Shown here: one piece after another, positions 24,976 to 32,681 of the stretch
Position numbering within the stretch: the first letter of the stretch is position 1
Layout of the letters: every line of letters begins with the position of its first letter
NCBI GenBank assembly: GCA_964385195.1
Contig: CAYLOC010000006.1
Coordinates: 1 to 38,022 of the forward strand
DNA from: CAYLOC01 sp964385195
GTDB lineage: Bacteria; Actinomycetota; Actinomycetes; Propionibacteriales; Nocardioidaceae
Length of the DNA stretch: 38,022 nucleotides
Direction of reading: 5' to 3'
Program-made: the position numbers and the translations under genes
Notes under the pieces: model-generated
The model's database searches: none
Told to the model about the DNA's origin: nothing
What the model saw: the letters and a program-made list of their open reading frames with translations, nothing else

Positions 24976-26565
24976 GTGGGCACGCACCTGGTCGAACCTG
25001 GCACGGTGCTCGCTGACCGATACGTTGTCGAGGACCTTCTCGGGGAGGAAGGCGAGGCCCACTCCTGGCGTGCCCGGGACAAGGTCCTCGCCCGTTCTGT
25101 CGTGCTCCAGGTCACCCCGTCCTCCAATCCCGCGGCCGCTGACCTCATCGATGCCGCCAAGCGTGCCTCCCACGTCAGCGACCCACGCGTGGTCCAGGTC
25201 CTGGACGCGGTCAAGGACGAGGAACTCAGCTACGTGGTCAGGGAATGGGCGACCGGGCAGCCGCTGCAGGAAGCGCTTGCCGAGTCGCCGCTGCCGGCGC
25301 GCCGTGCCGCGTGGGTGGTCCGGGAGGTGGCCCGGGCTCTGCACACCGCGCACCGGGTCGGGCTTCCCCACCTGCAACTCACGCCACGCACGGTGATCCT
25401 GACCCGATCCAGCGGCGTGAAGGTGATCGGGTTGGGCACCCTGGCGGCACTGCACGAAAGCAGCGCGACCGCCGCCGACCCGGCCCGTACCGACACCCGG
25501 GACCTGGGTCGGCTGTTGTACGCCTGCCTGACCGCACGCTGGCCGGACAGCACGTGTGACGGACTGCCAGCCGCCCCCACCGAGCACGGCCGGCTCTTGC
25601 GTCCACGGCAGGTTCGGGCCGGCGTACCCCGCCGACTGGACACGCTCTGCGACCGCATCCTCAGTGACCCGCCCCGCACCGGTGAACCGATTACCACCGT
25701 GGAAGAAGTGAGCGACGAGCTCAACCAGATCCTTGCCGAGGATGCTGCCACCACCACCTCCACCAATACCGGGGGGTTTGCGCCGCCGGCCACCTACAGC
25801 ACCCCGGCCCCTGCCGAGCCACCACCGGCCCTGCTACGAAGCGGGGACGGCGACGGAAGTGGGAACAACCCCCCGGCATACGCCGCACCACCCCGCCCCC
25901 CGGCGGAACCCTCCACCCACCTCGGCCGCACGATGTTGTGGGCAGTGGTGATCGTGCTCGTCGTCGCCGGTGTTCTCCTCGCCTACCTGATCGGCAAGCG
26001 CGGGCTCGACGGTGCCCCTACCCCCAGCGCACACAGTAGCCAGGTGAGCCCGTCCTCCTCCTCCGCCGGGCCGTCCAGCACTCCGCACCAACAGACCGGA
26101 CCGATCAAGATCGCCGCGGTCCACGACTTCGACCCCCCTGCCGACGGCGGCAACGGGCACGAGCACTCCGCGGAGGCGAAACTCGCGGTGGACGGGAACC
26201 CGGCGACCGCGTGGTCGACCCTGCACTACTACGACAACCCGCAACTGGGCGGGCTGAAGAGCGGCGTCGGACTGGTGGTCGACCTCGGCAAGGCGAAGGC
26301 GGTGCACAAGGTCACGATCCGGTTGGACGGGTCCCCCACGAGCCTCCAGGTGCGCGCAGCGCCGGCCGACGCGACCGCCATGCCGGACAACTCCGCCCAC
26401 CAGTACCGGATGGTGCAAACCTTCACCGATGCCGGCACCACGGTGACCGTCACCCCGAAGAAGCCGATACAGACCCGCTACCTCCTGGTCTGGCTCACCA
26501 AACTGCCCCAAGACGGCCCGGGCAAGTACCTCGGGCGGGTCGCGGAGATCCAGGTCTTCGGTTGA
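24976..26565 (+). CDS. Membrane-anchored pseudokinase with extracytoplasmic discoidin-like domain
   Basis: The 529-residue protein has a kinase-like domain at about residues 10-255. The glycine-rich loop is degraded (LLGEEGEAHSW). VVLQV replaces the VAIK lysine, HLQLTPRTV replaces HRDLKPxN, and VIGLG replaces DFG. Phosphotransfer is therefore not expected. A Pro-rich linker follows, then one membrane helix at about 328-348 and a Ser/Thr-rich spacer. A C-terminal domain (about 390-529) with AKLAVDGNPATAWST resembles F5/8-type C folds. In Mycobacterium the same parts form the C terminus of MviN and bind FhaA when phosphorylated. Here it is separate from murJ and overlaps sigM. GTG at 24976 follows GGAGGA; TTG at 24949 is an alternative. 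Confidence 0.88.
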   Translation: MGTHLVEPGTVLADRYVVEDLLGEEGEAHSWRARDKVLARSVVLQVTPSSNPAAADLIDAAKRASHVSDPRVVQVLDAVKDEELSYVVREWATGQPLQEALAESPLPARRAAWVVREVARALHTAHRVGLPHLQLTPRTVILTRSSGVKVIGLGTLAALHESSATAADPARTDTRDLGRLLYACLTARWPDSTCDGLPAAPTEHGRLLRPRQVRAGVPRRLDTLCDRILSDPPRTGEPITTVEEVSDELNQILAEDAATTTSTNTGGFAPPATYSTPAPAEPPPALLRSGDGDGSGNNPPAYAAPPRPPAEPSTHLGRTMLWAVVIVLVVAGVLLAYLIGKRGLDGAPTPSAHSSQVSPSSSSAGPSSTPHQQTGPIKIAAVHDFDPPADGGNGHEHSAEAKLAVDGNPATAWSTLHYYDNPQLGGLKSGVGLVVDLGKAKAVHKVTIRLDGSPTSLQVRAAPADATAMPDNSAHQYRMVQTFTDAGTTVTVTPKKPIQTRYLLVWLTKLPQDGPGKYLGRVAEIQVFG

Positions 26566-27188
26566 GCGAAACGCCCGACGCCCAGCTTCTGCGGGACCAC
26601 CTGGCGGGGGACGCGGAGGCGTTCGGCGAACTGGTACGCCGGCACCGGGACCGGCTCTGGGCCGTCGCGCTGCGCACGACCGGCAACACCGAGGACGCCG
26701 CGGATGCGCTGCAGAACGCGATGGTGTCGGCGTTCCGTCGTGCTGGCAGCTTCCGCGGTGACTCCCAGGTGTCGACGTGGCTGCACCGCATCGTCGTCAA
26801 CGCCTGCTTGGACCTGATCCGGCGGCGCCGCAGCCACGCCGCCGTACCGCTGCCCGACGACGCCGACCGGGAACCCACACTCGCCGCCCGCCCGGCGCCG
26901 GATCCGGCGGAGGTCAGCGAACGACGCGCTGACGTGTGGGCGGCACTGGGCCAGCTCAGTACCGAGCAGCGCACGGCGCTGGTGCTGGTCGACATGGAAG
27001 GCTTCAGCATGGACGAGGCCGCCGCGATCCTCGACTGTGCACCCGGCACGGTCAAGAGCCGCTGCGCCCGCGGCCGCGCCAAGCTCGTGCCCCTGCTGGA
27101 GCAGTACCGAAGGAACCACCCGTCGGTCTCAGACGTCCAACCGTTGTCCAGTGTTGATGACCCACCACAGCATGGAGGTGACCCGTGA
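26562..27188 (+). CDS. sigM: ECF RNA polymerase sigma factor, SigM-like
   Basis: The 208-residue protein has region 2 at about 18-90 (DAEAFGELVRRHRDRLWAVA, TEDAADALQNAM, FRGDSQVSTWLHRIVVN, ACLDLIRRRR) and region 4 at about 125-180 (LSTEQRTALVLVDMEGFSMDEAA, then CAPGTVKSRCARGRAKL). No region 1.1 or 3 is present, so it is an ECF factor. The position after murJ/pseudokinase and before anti-sigma and trxB matches sigM of Mycobacterium and Streptomyces. The start is inferred as TTG at 26562, overlapping the pseudokinase stop (TTGA). No ATG or GTG precedes the conserved region, and translation is probably coupled. The stop overlaps the next gene in GTGA. Confidence 0.92.
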   Translation: MSETPDAQLLRDHLAGDAEAFGELVRRHRDRLWAVALRTTGNTEDAADALQNAMVSAFRRAGSFRGDSQVSTWLHRIVVNACLDLIRRRRSHAAVPLPDDADREPTLAARPAPDPAEVSERRADVWAALGQLSTEQRTALVLVDMEGFSMDEAAAILDCAPGTVKSRCARGRAKLVPLLEQYRRNHPSVSDVQPLSSVDDPPQHGGDP

Positions 27189-27952
27189 CCCCCGTCACGC
27201 ACCTCTCGCTGGACGTGCTTGCCGACCTCCAGGAGGGTCTCCTCGATGCGGAGACCGCTCGTGCACACCACGCCCACCTTGCCGCCTGCCCTACCTGCCG
27301 GGAGCGGGTCGAGCAGTTACGCGGGGTGAGCACGACGCTCCGCGACGCCGGCGGCCCGGTGTCCATCCCCGCCGAGGTGGCCACCCGGATCGACTCCGCG
27401 CTCCGTGCCGCCGCCGCGGAGCCCACGAAGGATCCGTCCGCAACCGTTACCCCATTGCGGCCGCGTCGTCGCAGGCTCTGGCAGGCACTCAGCGCTGCCG
27501 CGGCCGTCATCGTCGTCGCCGGGGCGGCCGTGGGCATCTGGCACGAGGGTCAACAGACCGGCGCGAGCAGCAGCGCGGCAGGGAGCAGCGCCGACACCGC
27601 GGCGTCGTCGTCCGCGCCGCAGCAGGACCGACCGAACGCCGAGCGGGGCTCCTCCGGTGCCGCGGAGTCCGAGGCCGGAGGAGGCAGTGCCCTCAGCCGG
27701 CCGCAGCAGGTCGGTCCAGCGCCGACAGTGCGCAAGGAGCAGGTGCCGCGCTTCGCCCGGCAGCTGGTCTCCGGCAAGCGGGCCCCGGTCACCGTGACCC
27801 CGGTGTGTGCCCGCCCTGCCGGTCACCCACTAGCCTCCCGCATCCGGTGGCACGGTGGCCCGGCCGTGCTGGTGGTCCGACCGGCCGATCACACCGCAGC
27901 GGTCCTCGACTGCCGCACCGCGACACGTACGCTGTACTCCACGCCGTACTGA
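27185..27952 (+). CDS. Zinc-finger transmembrane anti-sigma factor, RsmM-like
   Basis: The 255-residue protein has an N-terminal ZAS domain with the HxxxCxxC motif (H31, C35, C38). A membrane helix at about 99-118 is preceded by RRRRR. An extracytoplasmic Ser/Ala-rich region of about 60 residues follows, then a small C-terminal domain with two cysteines (C198 and C238 approximately) that might form a disulfide. It would hold SigM at the membrane until a signal releases it. It overlaps sigM by GTGA, the usual cognate arrangement. The last codons (TPY-stop) are the first unit of a 15-bp tandem repeat at 27941-28000. Confidence 0.88.
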   Translation: MTPVTHLSLDVLADLQEGLLDAETARAHHAHLAACPTCRERVEQLRGVSTTLRDAGGPVSIPAEVATRIDSALRAAAAEPTKDPSATVTPLRPRRRRLWQALSAAAAVIVVAGAAVGIWHEGQQTGASSSAAGSSADTAASSSAPQQDRPNAERGSSGAAESEAGGGSALSRPQQVGPAPTVRKEQVPRFARQLVSGKRAPVTVTPVCARPAGHPLASRIRWHGGPAVLVVRPADHTAAVLDCRTATRTLYSTPY

Positions 27953-28000
27953 GGGACGCCGTACCGAGGGATGCCGTCCTTGAGGATGCCGTGCTGACCT
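27941..28000. repeat. Four degenerate 15-bp tandem repeats spanning the anti-sigma stop
   Basis: Units at 27941-27955 and 27956-27970 differ by one base (consensus ACGCCGTACYGAGGG). The units at 27971-27985 and 27986-28000 are progressively diverged. The first unit includes the last three codons and TGA stop of the anti-sigma gene. The array fills the start of the gap before trxB. Confidence 0.8.
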
Positions 28001-28015
28001 GGCCGACCCCTGGAT

Positions 28016-28041
28016 GGAATGTTCGGCTCCGGGATTCGGTT
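28016..28041 (+). promoter_or_regulatory. SigR/SigH-type oxidative-stress promoter for trxB-trxA
   Basis: GGAAT at 28016-28020 is followed by exactly 18 bp and then GTT at 28039-28041. This is the SigR (Streptomyces)/SigH (Mycobacterium) promoter pattern GGAAT-N16-18-GTT. It lies about 110 bp upstream of trxB, a classical SigR target induced by thiol oxidation. The match is exact but short; position strengthens it. An 11-bp direct repeat GGTTGCCCCTA at 28038-28048 and 28051-28061 overlaps the -10. Confidence 0.65.
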
Positions 28042-28061
28042 GCCCCTAATGGTTGCCCCTA
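28038..28061. repeat. Direct repeat of GGTTGCCCCTA at the trxB promoter
   Basis: Two exact 11-bp copies at 28038-28048 and 28051-28061 are spaced 13 bp apart. The first overlaps the GTT of the SigR-type promoter and the second is followed by CTATCGG, so CTACTATCGG could offer a second -10. It might be a duplicated promoter element or an activator/repressor site. Confidence 0.55.
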
Positions 28062-28152
28062 CTATCGGTGACACAGTTGGCAGCAGACCGCGCCCAGCAG
28101 ACCACACCGGCGACGCGCGGGAGGCTGAGTGAGGCCCAGACAAGGAGCAAGG

Positions 28153-29109
28153 GTGGACGTCCGAAACGTCATCATCATCGGGTCCGGTCCCGCCGGATAC
28201 ACCGCAGCGATCTATGCGGCCCGGGCAAGCCTACGGCCGTTGGTGTTCGAGGGCTCGGTGACCGCGGGCGGCGCGTTGATGAATACCACCGACGTGGAGA
28301 ACTTCCCCGGCTTCCCCGACGGCGTCATGGGTCCGGCATTCATGGACGACCTCCGTAAACAGGCGGAGAAGTTCGGCGCCGAGCTCGTACCGGACGACGT
28401 GACCGCCGTTGACCTGGCCGCTGACCCGAAGGTCATCACCGACAGCGCCGGCAACGAGCACGCCGCTACGACCGTGATCCTGGCGATGGGCTCCGGCTAC
28501 CGCAAACTCGGTCTGGAGCGGGAAGACGCACTGTCCGGACACGGCGTCAGCTGGTGCGCCACCTGTGACGGATTCTTCTTCCGGGACCAGCAGATCGCAG
28601 TGGTCGGAGGCGGCGACTCCGCCATGGAGGAGGCCACGTTCTTGTCCCGGTTCGCCAGCAAGGTCACCATCATCCACCGCCGCGATGAGCTCCGGGCCAG
28701 CCAGATCATGGCCGACCGCGCCATGGCGGACCCGAAGATCGAGTTCGCGTGGAACAGCGAAGTCACCGAGATCCTCGGAGAGGACAAGCTGGAGGGCGTG
28801 ATGCTCCGCGACACCACCAGCGGGGAAACCCGCCGCCTCGACGTCACCGGGTTGTTCATCGCGATCGGGCACGACCCGCGCTCGGAGTTGCTGCACGGCC
28901 AGGTGGATCTCGATGACTCCGGCTACGTGTTGGTCGAGGGACGCACCACCAAGACCAACGTGCCCGGTGTGTTCGCCTCCGGCGACCTTGTCGACCATAC
29001 GTACCGGCAGGCGGTCACCGCAGCCGGAACCGGTTGCTCGGCCGCCCTGGACGCGGAACGCTACCTCGCCGCGGTGGCGGACAACGCCACCGTCGGCGCG
29101 ACCCCCTAG
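28153..29109 (+). CDS. trxB: Thioredoxin-disulfide reductase
   Basis: The 318-residue FAD enzyme has an FAD-binding GSGPAG at 10-15, the redox-active CATC at 135-138 followed by DG, and an NADPH-binding VGGGDS at 151-156. A C-terminal FAD motif, [24 protein letters not shown], completes the fold. It reduces thioredoxin using NADPH in the cytosol. It starts with GTG at 28153 after AAGGAG; an upstream GTG at 28129 would add eight residues. It is followed 53 bp later by trxA, and both are probably driven by the SigR-type promoter at 28016-28041. Confidence 0.96.
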   Translation: MDVRNVIIIGSGPAGYTAAIYAARASLRPLVFEGSVTAGGALMNTTDVENFPGFPDGVMGPAFMDDLRKQAEKFGAELVPDDVTAVDLAADPKVITDSAGNEHAATTVILAMGSGYRKLGLEREDALSGHGVSWCATCDGFFFRDQQIAVVGGGDSAMEEATFLSRFASKVTIIHRRDELRASQIMADRAMADPKIEFAWNSEVTEILGEDKLEGVMLRDTTSGETRRLDVTGLFIAIGHDPRSELLHGQVDLDDSGYVLVEGRTTKTNVPGVFASGDLVDHTYRQAVTAAGTGCSAALDAERYLAAVADNATVGATP

Positions 29110-29162
29110 TCTGCACAGCACAACGAATACGATCGAACGTCAACCGAATCGAGGTATCTCCC

Positions 29163-29489
29163 ATGAGTGGACTCCCCACCGTCACCGACTCCGACTTCCA
29201 GACCAAGGTCTTGGAGTCCGACAAGCCCGTCCTGGTCGACTTCTGGGCCGAGTGGTGCGGGCCCTGCCGCCAGGTGGGCCCGATCCTGGACGAGATCGCC
29301 GCCGAACACGGCGAGAAGATGAACTTCATGAAGATGAACGTGGACGAGAACCCGGTCACCCCGGCGAACTACCGCGTCACCGGCATCCCGGCGCTCAACG
29401 TCTACAAGGGCGGCGAGTTGGTGAAGTCCATCGTCGGCGCTCAGCCGAAGGCGGCTCTTGAGGCGCAGCTGAAGGACTTCATCGGCTGA
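29163..29489 (+). CDS. trxA: Thioredoxin
   Basis: The 108-residue protein has the active site WCGPC at 31-35 and cis-proline region GIPALNVYKGGE at about 75-86. Length and fold are those of classical thioredoxin. It reduces protein disulfides and is recharged by the TrxB encoded upstream. ATG at 29163 is chosen; the open frame extends upstream into the trxB end but is non-coding. In Mycobacterium this gene is followed by cwlM; here it instead overlaps the convergent GNAT gene by 11 bp. Confidence 0.96.
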   Translation: MSGLPTVTDSDFQTKVLESDKPVLVDFWAEWCGPCRQVGPILDEIAAEHGEKMNFMKMNVDENPVTPANYRVTGIPALNVYKGGELVKSIVGAQPKAALEAQLKDFIG

Positions 29490-30129
29490 CCCGGCCCAGC
29501 CCGGCGCCGGCGGCTCCGGGTCGTTCGTCTCCGCGCCCACGATGCGGGTCCAGCGCCCGGAGCCACCGTTCGACGGTGTCCTCCAGGTCCTCCCGCCAGG
29601 TCAGGACGCCGCCGAGATCCAGCCGCAGTTTCGGGTACCGCGGATGCGGTTCCACGGTGCGGAACCCGGCCGCGGCCAGTGTCGCGGCCGGAAGAACGCA
29701 CCCGCCTTCCGTCCCTTGGGCGTCGGCGACGGCCTCGAGCGTCTCGTGGCGCTGGCGTAGGGCGTCCTTGCAGATGCTTTGCAGCAGCATCTTGCCGATG
29801 CCACCACCGGCGTACGCCGGGAGAACACGGGCCGCCATCAAGACCGCTGCCTCCCTCTCCGCCGGGTCGCCGGGGTGAGTCGGCGTGTCTGGGTGGCCCG
29901 GGTCGCCAGCACCGTCGGCGTCAAACCGGCCGGTCGGCACATAGATCCCGAAGGCGGCCACCTCCCCGTCGACGTAGACGATCCGGCCGCCGCCACCGGG
30001 ATCGGTCACTGCCGCGAGGGCACCGGCCGGTTCCTTGTTGGGCCGGGGCTCCCACAGGGCGCAACACCGGAGCGGGGTGGGGATCTCGGCGAGGTTCCGC
30101 CTGCTGATCTTCACGCTGCGGCGGCTCAT
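29479..30129 (-). CDS. GNAT-family N-acetyltransferase
   Basis: The 216-residue protein begins MSRRSVKISRRNLAEIPTPL. Its core includes a beta strand RIVYVDGEVAAFGIYVP and the acetyl-CoA-binding loop at about 103-117 (LPAYAGGGIGKMLLQ, matching the R/Q-x-x-G-x-G/A pattern in altered form). A downstream segment, LAAAGFRTVEPHPRYPKLRLDL, follows. An acidic/Pro-rich insertion (about 70-90) precedes the loop. Substrate is unknown. A convergent gene of similar position, Rv3916c, exists between cwlM and parB in Mycobacterium. GGAGGAAGG precedes the ATG at 30129. It is divergent from the aminotransferase. Confidence 0.85.
   Translation of the reverse strand: MSRRSVKISRRNLAEIPTPLRCCALWEPRPNKEPAGALAAVTDPGGGGRIVYVDGEVAAFGIYVPTGRFDADGAGDPGHPDTPTHPGDPAEREAAVLMAARVLPAYAGGGIGKMLLQSICKDALRQRHETLEAVADAQGTEGGCVLPAATLAAAGFRTVEPHPRYPKLRLDLGGVLTWREDLEDTVERWLRALDPHRGRGDERPGAAGAGLGRVSR
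29488..29522. terminator. Nested GC-rich inverted repeat at the trxA/GNAT convergence
   Basis: GACCCGG (29488-29494) pairs with CCGGGTC (29516-29522), enclosing the palindrome CCGGCGCCGG (29501-29510). It starts at the trxA stop and lies within the 3' end of the GNAT gene. There is no T-run, so termination is only plausible. Confidence 0.35.
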
Positions 30130-30177
30130 CAGCCTTCCTCCCTCACCGGGTCGATCCCCTCGCACCTGCCCTCGGCA

Positions 30178-30183
30178 ATTGTA
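30178..30183 (-). promoter_or_regulatory. Putative -10 box for the GNAT gene
   Basis: On the minus strand TACAAT (30183-30178) is a near-perfect -10 located 49 bp before the GNAT start. No good -35 is seen at 16-18 bp. It is one of the few AT-rich hexamers in the divergent region. Confidence 0.35.
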
Positions 30184-30273
30184 GGCATCGTGCGGGCTGT
30201 TCCCGAGGGCTGAACCACTCCGTTGCCGCCATCTGCTGGGAAATACCCGAGACTCGCGGACGGAGGGTGGACA

Positions 30274-31623
30274 ATGGCGGTCATGGGTGAGTCCCCTTCC
30301 CCGGGTCGGGCCCCGCGACCGGCGGTCCGCCGTACCAGGCTGGACCGATACGTTGACCGGTACGCCGGCCGCACGCATGGCATGCAGGCCTCGGAGATCC
30401 GCGCGCTGTTCGCGGTCGCCAGCAGGCCTGAGGTCGTCTCCCTGGCCGGTGGCATGCCGAACATCTCCGGACTGCCGCTCGATGCGCTCGCCGAGACGTT
30501 GGGCGACCTGGTGGTCGACCGGGGGCCGACCGCCATGCAGTACAGCTCGGGTCAGGGGGATCCGGAGCTGCGGGAACAGATCTGCGCGCTGATGGCGATG
30601 GAGGGCATCGACGCGCGTGCCGACGACGTCGTCGTCACCGTGGGCAGTCAACAGGGACTGGACCTGGTCACCCGGCTGTTCTGCGACCCGGGAGACACGG
30701 TGGTCTGCGAGGCGCCGAGTTACGTCGGGGCGCTCGGGGTGTTCTCCTCCTACCAGTCCCAGGTCGTGCACGTCCCGATGGACGCGGACGGTCTGGACCC
30801 CGACGCGCTGGGTACGGAGCTGCAGCGGCTGCGCGACGCCGGTCAACGACCCAAGTTCGTCTACACCATCCCGAACTACCACAACCCGGCCGGTGTGACG
30901 ATGTCGCGGCAGCGGCGACAACGCATCCTCCAGGTGTGTGCCGAGGCTGACGTCCTGGTGCTTGAGGACAACCCGTACGGACTCCTCGGTTTCGACTCCG
31001 ACCCGCTCCCGGCGCTGCGCAGCATGGATACCGAGCGCGTGGTGTACCTCGGGTCGTTCTCCAAGACGTTCGCGCCGGGGTTCCGGGTCGGATGGGTGGT
31101 GGCCCCGCACGCGGTCCGGGAGAAGCTGGTGCTGGCTCAGGAGTCAGCGACGCTGTGCCCGCCCACGTTCAGCCAGCAGGCGGTAGGCTCCTACCTCGCC
31201 CGGCACGACTGGCAGGGCCAGATCAAGCAGTTCACGACGATGTACCGCGAACGTCGCGATGCCATGGTGATGGCGTTGGAGGACTTCATGCCGTCGGGGG
31301 TCACGTGGACGGTTCCCGCCGGCGGCTTCTACGTCTGGCTGTCGGTCCCCCCGGGCATGAACACGAAGGCCATGCTGCCGCGGGCAGTGGCCGGGCGCGT
31401 CGCCTACGTCCCCGGGACCGCGTTCTACGCCGACGGGCACGGCACCGACGCGATGCGGCTGAGCTACTGCTACCCCGAACCGGGGCGGATCCGGGAGGGC
31501 GTACGCCGACTGGCAGAGGTCCTCGGGTCTGAGCTGGCACTGCGCGAGGGGCAGCATCGGCAGAATGGCCGGCCCGGGACGCCCTCGCGCGGTTACGACG
31601 GCCCGAACACCGACCTTGCCTGA
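30274..31623 (+). CDS. PLP-dependent aminotransferase, fold type I (2-aminoadipate/MocR-like)
   Basis: The 449-residue enzyme has VSLAGGMPNISGLPLD (about 55-70), the substrate-side QYSSGQGDPELREQI, TIPNYHNPAG (about 198-207), and the PLP lysine K264 in SFSKTFAPGFRVGW. It resembles LysN/AraT-type aminotransferases that share the catalytic part of MocR regulators but lack the helix-turn-helix. The amino-acid substrate is not determinable. Its 3' end overlaps the ddl-like gene by 59 bp, so the two are co-translated and may feed the same pathway. ATG at 30274 follows GGAGGG with good spacing; an open frame back to 30223 has no ribosome-binding site. Confidence 0.9.
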   Translation: MAVMGESPSPGRAPRPAVRRTRLDRYVDRYAGRTHGMQASEIRALFAVASRPEVVSLAGGMPNISGLPLDALAETLGDLVVDRGPTAMQYSSGQGDPELREQICALMAMEGIDARADDVVVTVGSQQGLDLVTRLFCDPGDTVVCEAPSYVGALGVFSSYQSQVVHVPMDADGLDPDALGTELQRLRDAGQRPKFVYTIPNYHNPAGVTMSRQRRQRILQVCAEADVLVLEDNPYGLLGFDSDPLPALRSMDTERVVYLGSFSKTFAPGFRVGWVVAPHAVREKLVLAQESATLCPPTFSQQAVGSYLARHDWQGQIKQFTTMYRERRDAMVMALEDFMPSGVTWTVPAGGFYVWLSVPPGMNTKAMLPRAVAGRVAYVPGTAFYADGHGTDAMRLSYCYPEPGRIREGVRRLAEVLGSELALREGQHRQNGRPGTPSRGYDGPNTDLA

Positions 31624-32602
31624 GACCCACCGCGACACCGGTCCGGTCCTGGTGGTCGCGGGCGGGCTCTCACCGGAGCGGGAGGTGTCGATGCGCTCCG
31701 GGCGCCGCGTGGTCGAGGAACTTGGCGCCCGCGGTGTGGACGCGACATGGTGCGAGCCCGGCCCAGATCTCGCGGCGTCGCTGCGCGAACGCCCCGTCAG
31801 CTGCGTGATCCCGATGATGCACGGGGCCGGCGGCGAAGACGGCGAGCTCCAGTCGCTGCTGGAAGTGTGCGGTGTGCCCTACACCGGGTCCGACCCGGTG
31901 GCAGCGCGGATGTCCTTCGACAAGCCCGTCGCCAAGCGCGTGCTGGCGGCCGGCGGCATCGACACGCCCGCGGCCATGCTCGTCTCGGCCGAGTTGATCC
32001 AGCTGGCCGGTCAGGGCCCGGTGGCCCAACGCATCCTGGACCGACTGGGTACGCCGGTGATGGTCAAGCCGGTGCGCGGCGGATCCGCCCTGGGGTGCAG
32101 TGTGGCCACCACCGCCGACGATCTGGCCGAGGCGTTGACGTCGAGCCTCGCCTACGGCCCGGTCGCGTTGGCGGAGGAGTTCGTCGCGGGAGTGGAGGTC
32201 AGCGTCGCGGTCCTGGCGGGAGCGGACGGTGACCGGGCGCTCCCGGCGGTCCAGATCAGGCCCGACGGCGGGTACTACGACTATGCCGCGCGCTACACCG
32301 CCGGTGCGACCGAGTTCATCGTTCCCGCCGATGTCTCCGCTGCCGTGGCGACCCGGTGTGCCGACGTCGCGACCGCGGCACACCGCAGGTTGGGTCTGCG
32401 CGACCTGTCCCGCTGTGACCTCATCGTCGACACCGCTGACCGGGTGTGGTTCCTGGAGGCGAACATCACGCCCGGGATGACCGACACGTCGGTGGTCCCG
32501 CTGGCGCTGGAGGCCGACGGACGCAGCGTGGGCGAGGCCTTCACCGGTCTGGTCCGTGCTGCGATCGCCCGGGCCGCGATCGCCCGGGCCGCCGACCGTT
32601 AG
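31565..32602 (+). CDS. D-alanine-D-alanine ligase-like ATP-grasp protein
   Basis: The 345-residue protein has the Ddl N-terminal pattern VVAGGLSPEREVSMRSGRRV (about 30-49). PMMHGAGGEDGELQSLLEVCGVPYTGSD (about 83-110) and the ATP-grasp GGSALGCSV follow, and then VALAEEFVAGVEVSV and FLEANITPGMT (canonical EVNTxPGMT). It would join two D-alanines, or a related pair, for peptidoglycan. An alanine sits where canonical Ddl has valine in EVN, a mild departure. A separate canonical ddl usually lies elsewhere in actinobacteria, so this may be a paralogue. The start at 31565 is inside the aminotransferase gene; TTG at 31616 is an alternative. The C terminus is extended by a 15-bp DNA duplication encoding AIARA twice. 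Confidence 0.85.
   Translation: MAGPGRPRAVTTARTPTLPETHRDTGPVLVVAGGLSPEREVSMRSGRRVVEELGARGVDATWCEPGPDLAASLRERPVSCVIPMMHGAGGEDGELQSLLEVCGVPYTGSDPVAARMSFDKPVAKRVLAAGGIDTPAAMLVSAELIQLAGQGPVAQRILDRLGTPVMVKPVRGGSALGCSVATTADDLAEALTSSLAYGPVALAEEFVAGVEVSVAVLAGADGDRALPAVQIRPDGGYYDYAARYTAGATEFIVPADVSAAVATRCADVATAAHRRLGLRDLSRCDLIVDTADRVWFLEANITPGMTDTSVVPLALEADGRSVGEAFTGLVRAAIARAAIARAADR
32561..32590. repeat. 15-bp in-frame tandem duplication at the end of the ddl-like gene
   Basis: Two exact copies of GCGATCGCCCGGGCC lie at 32561-32575 and 32576-32590. They encode a duplicated AIARA motif just before the stop codon. Confidence 0.85.
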
Positions 32603-32619
32603 CCCCACCCAACGGCCTC

Positions 32620-32677
32620 TTTGTCGACAAAACACCTTGGAGAGTTATCGACTGGTGAGTTATCGATTTGTCGATAA
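32620..32677. terminator. AT-rich palindromes between ddl-like and parB
   Basis: The 12-bp perfect palindrome TTTGTCGACAAA (32620-32631) is followed by two copies of a 15-bp unit starting GAGTTATCGA (32642-32656, 32657-32671). TTATCGA-TTTG-TCGATAA (32660-32677) forms a 7-bp stem. The segment is markedly AT-rich for this genome and separates convergent genes, so it probably ends transcription from both sides. There is no classical T-run. Confidence 0.45.
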
Positions 32678-32681
32678 AGCG

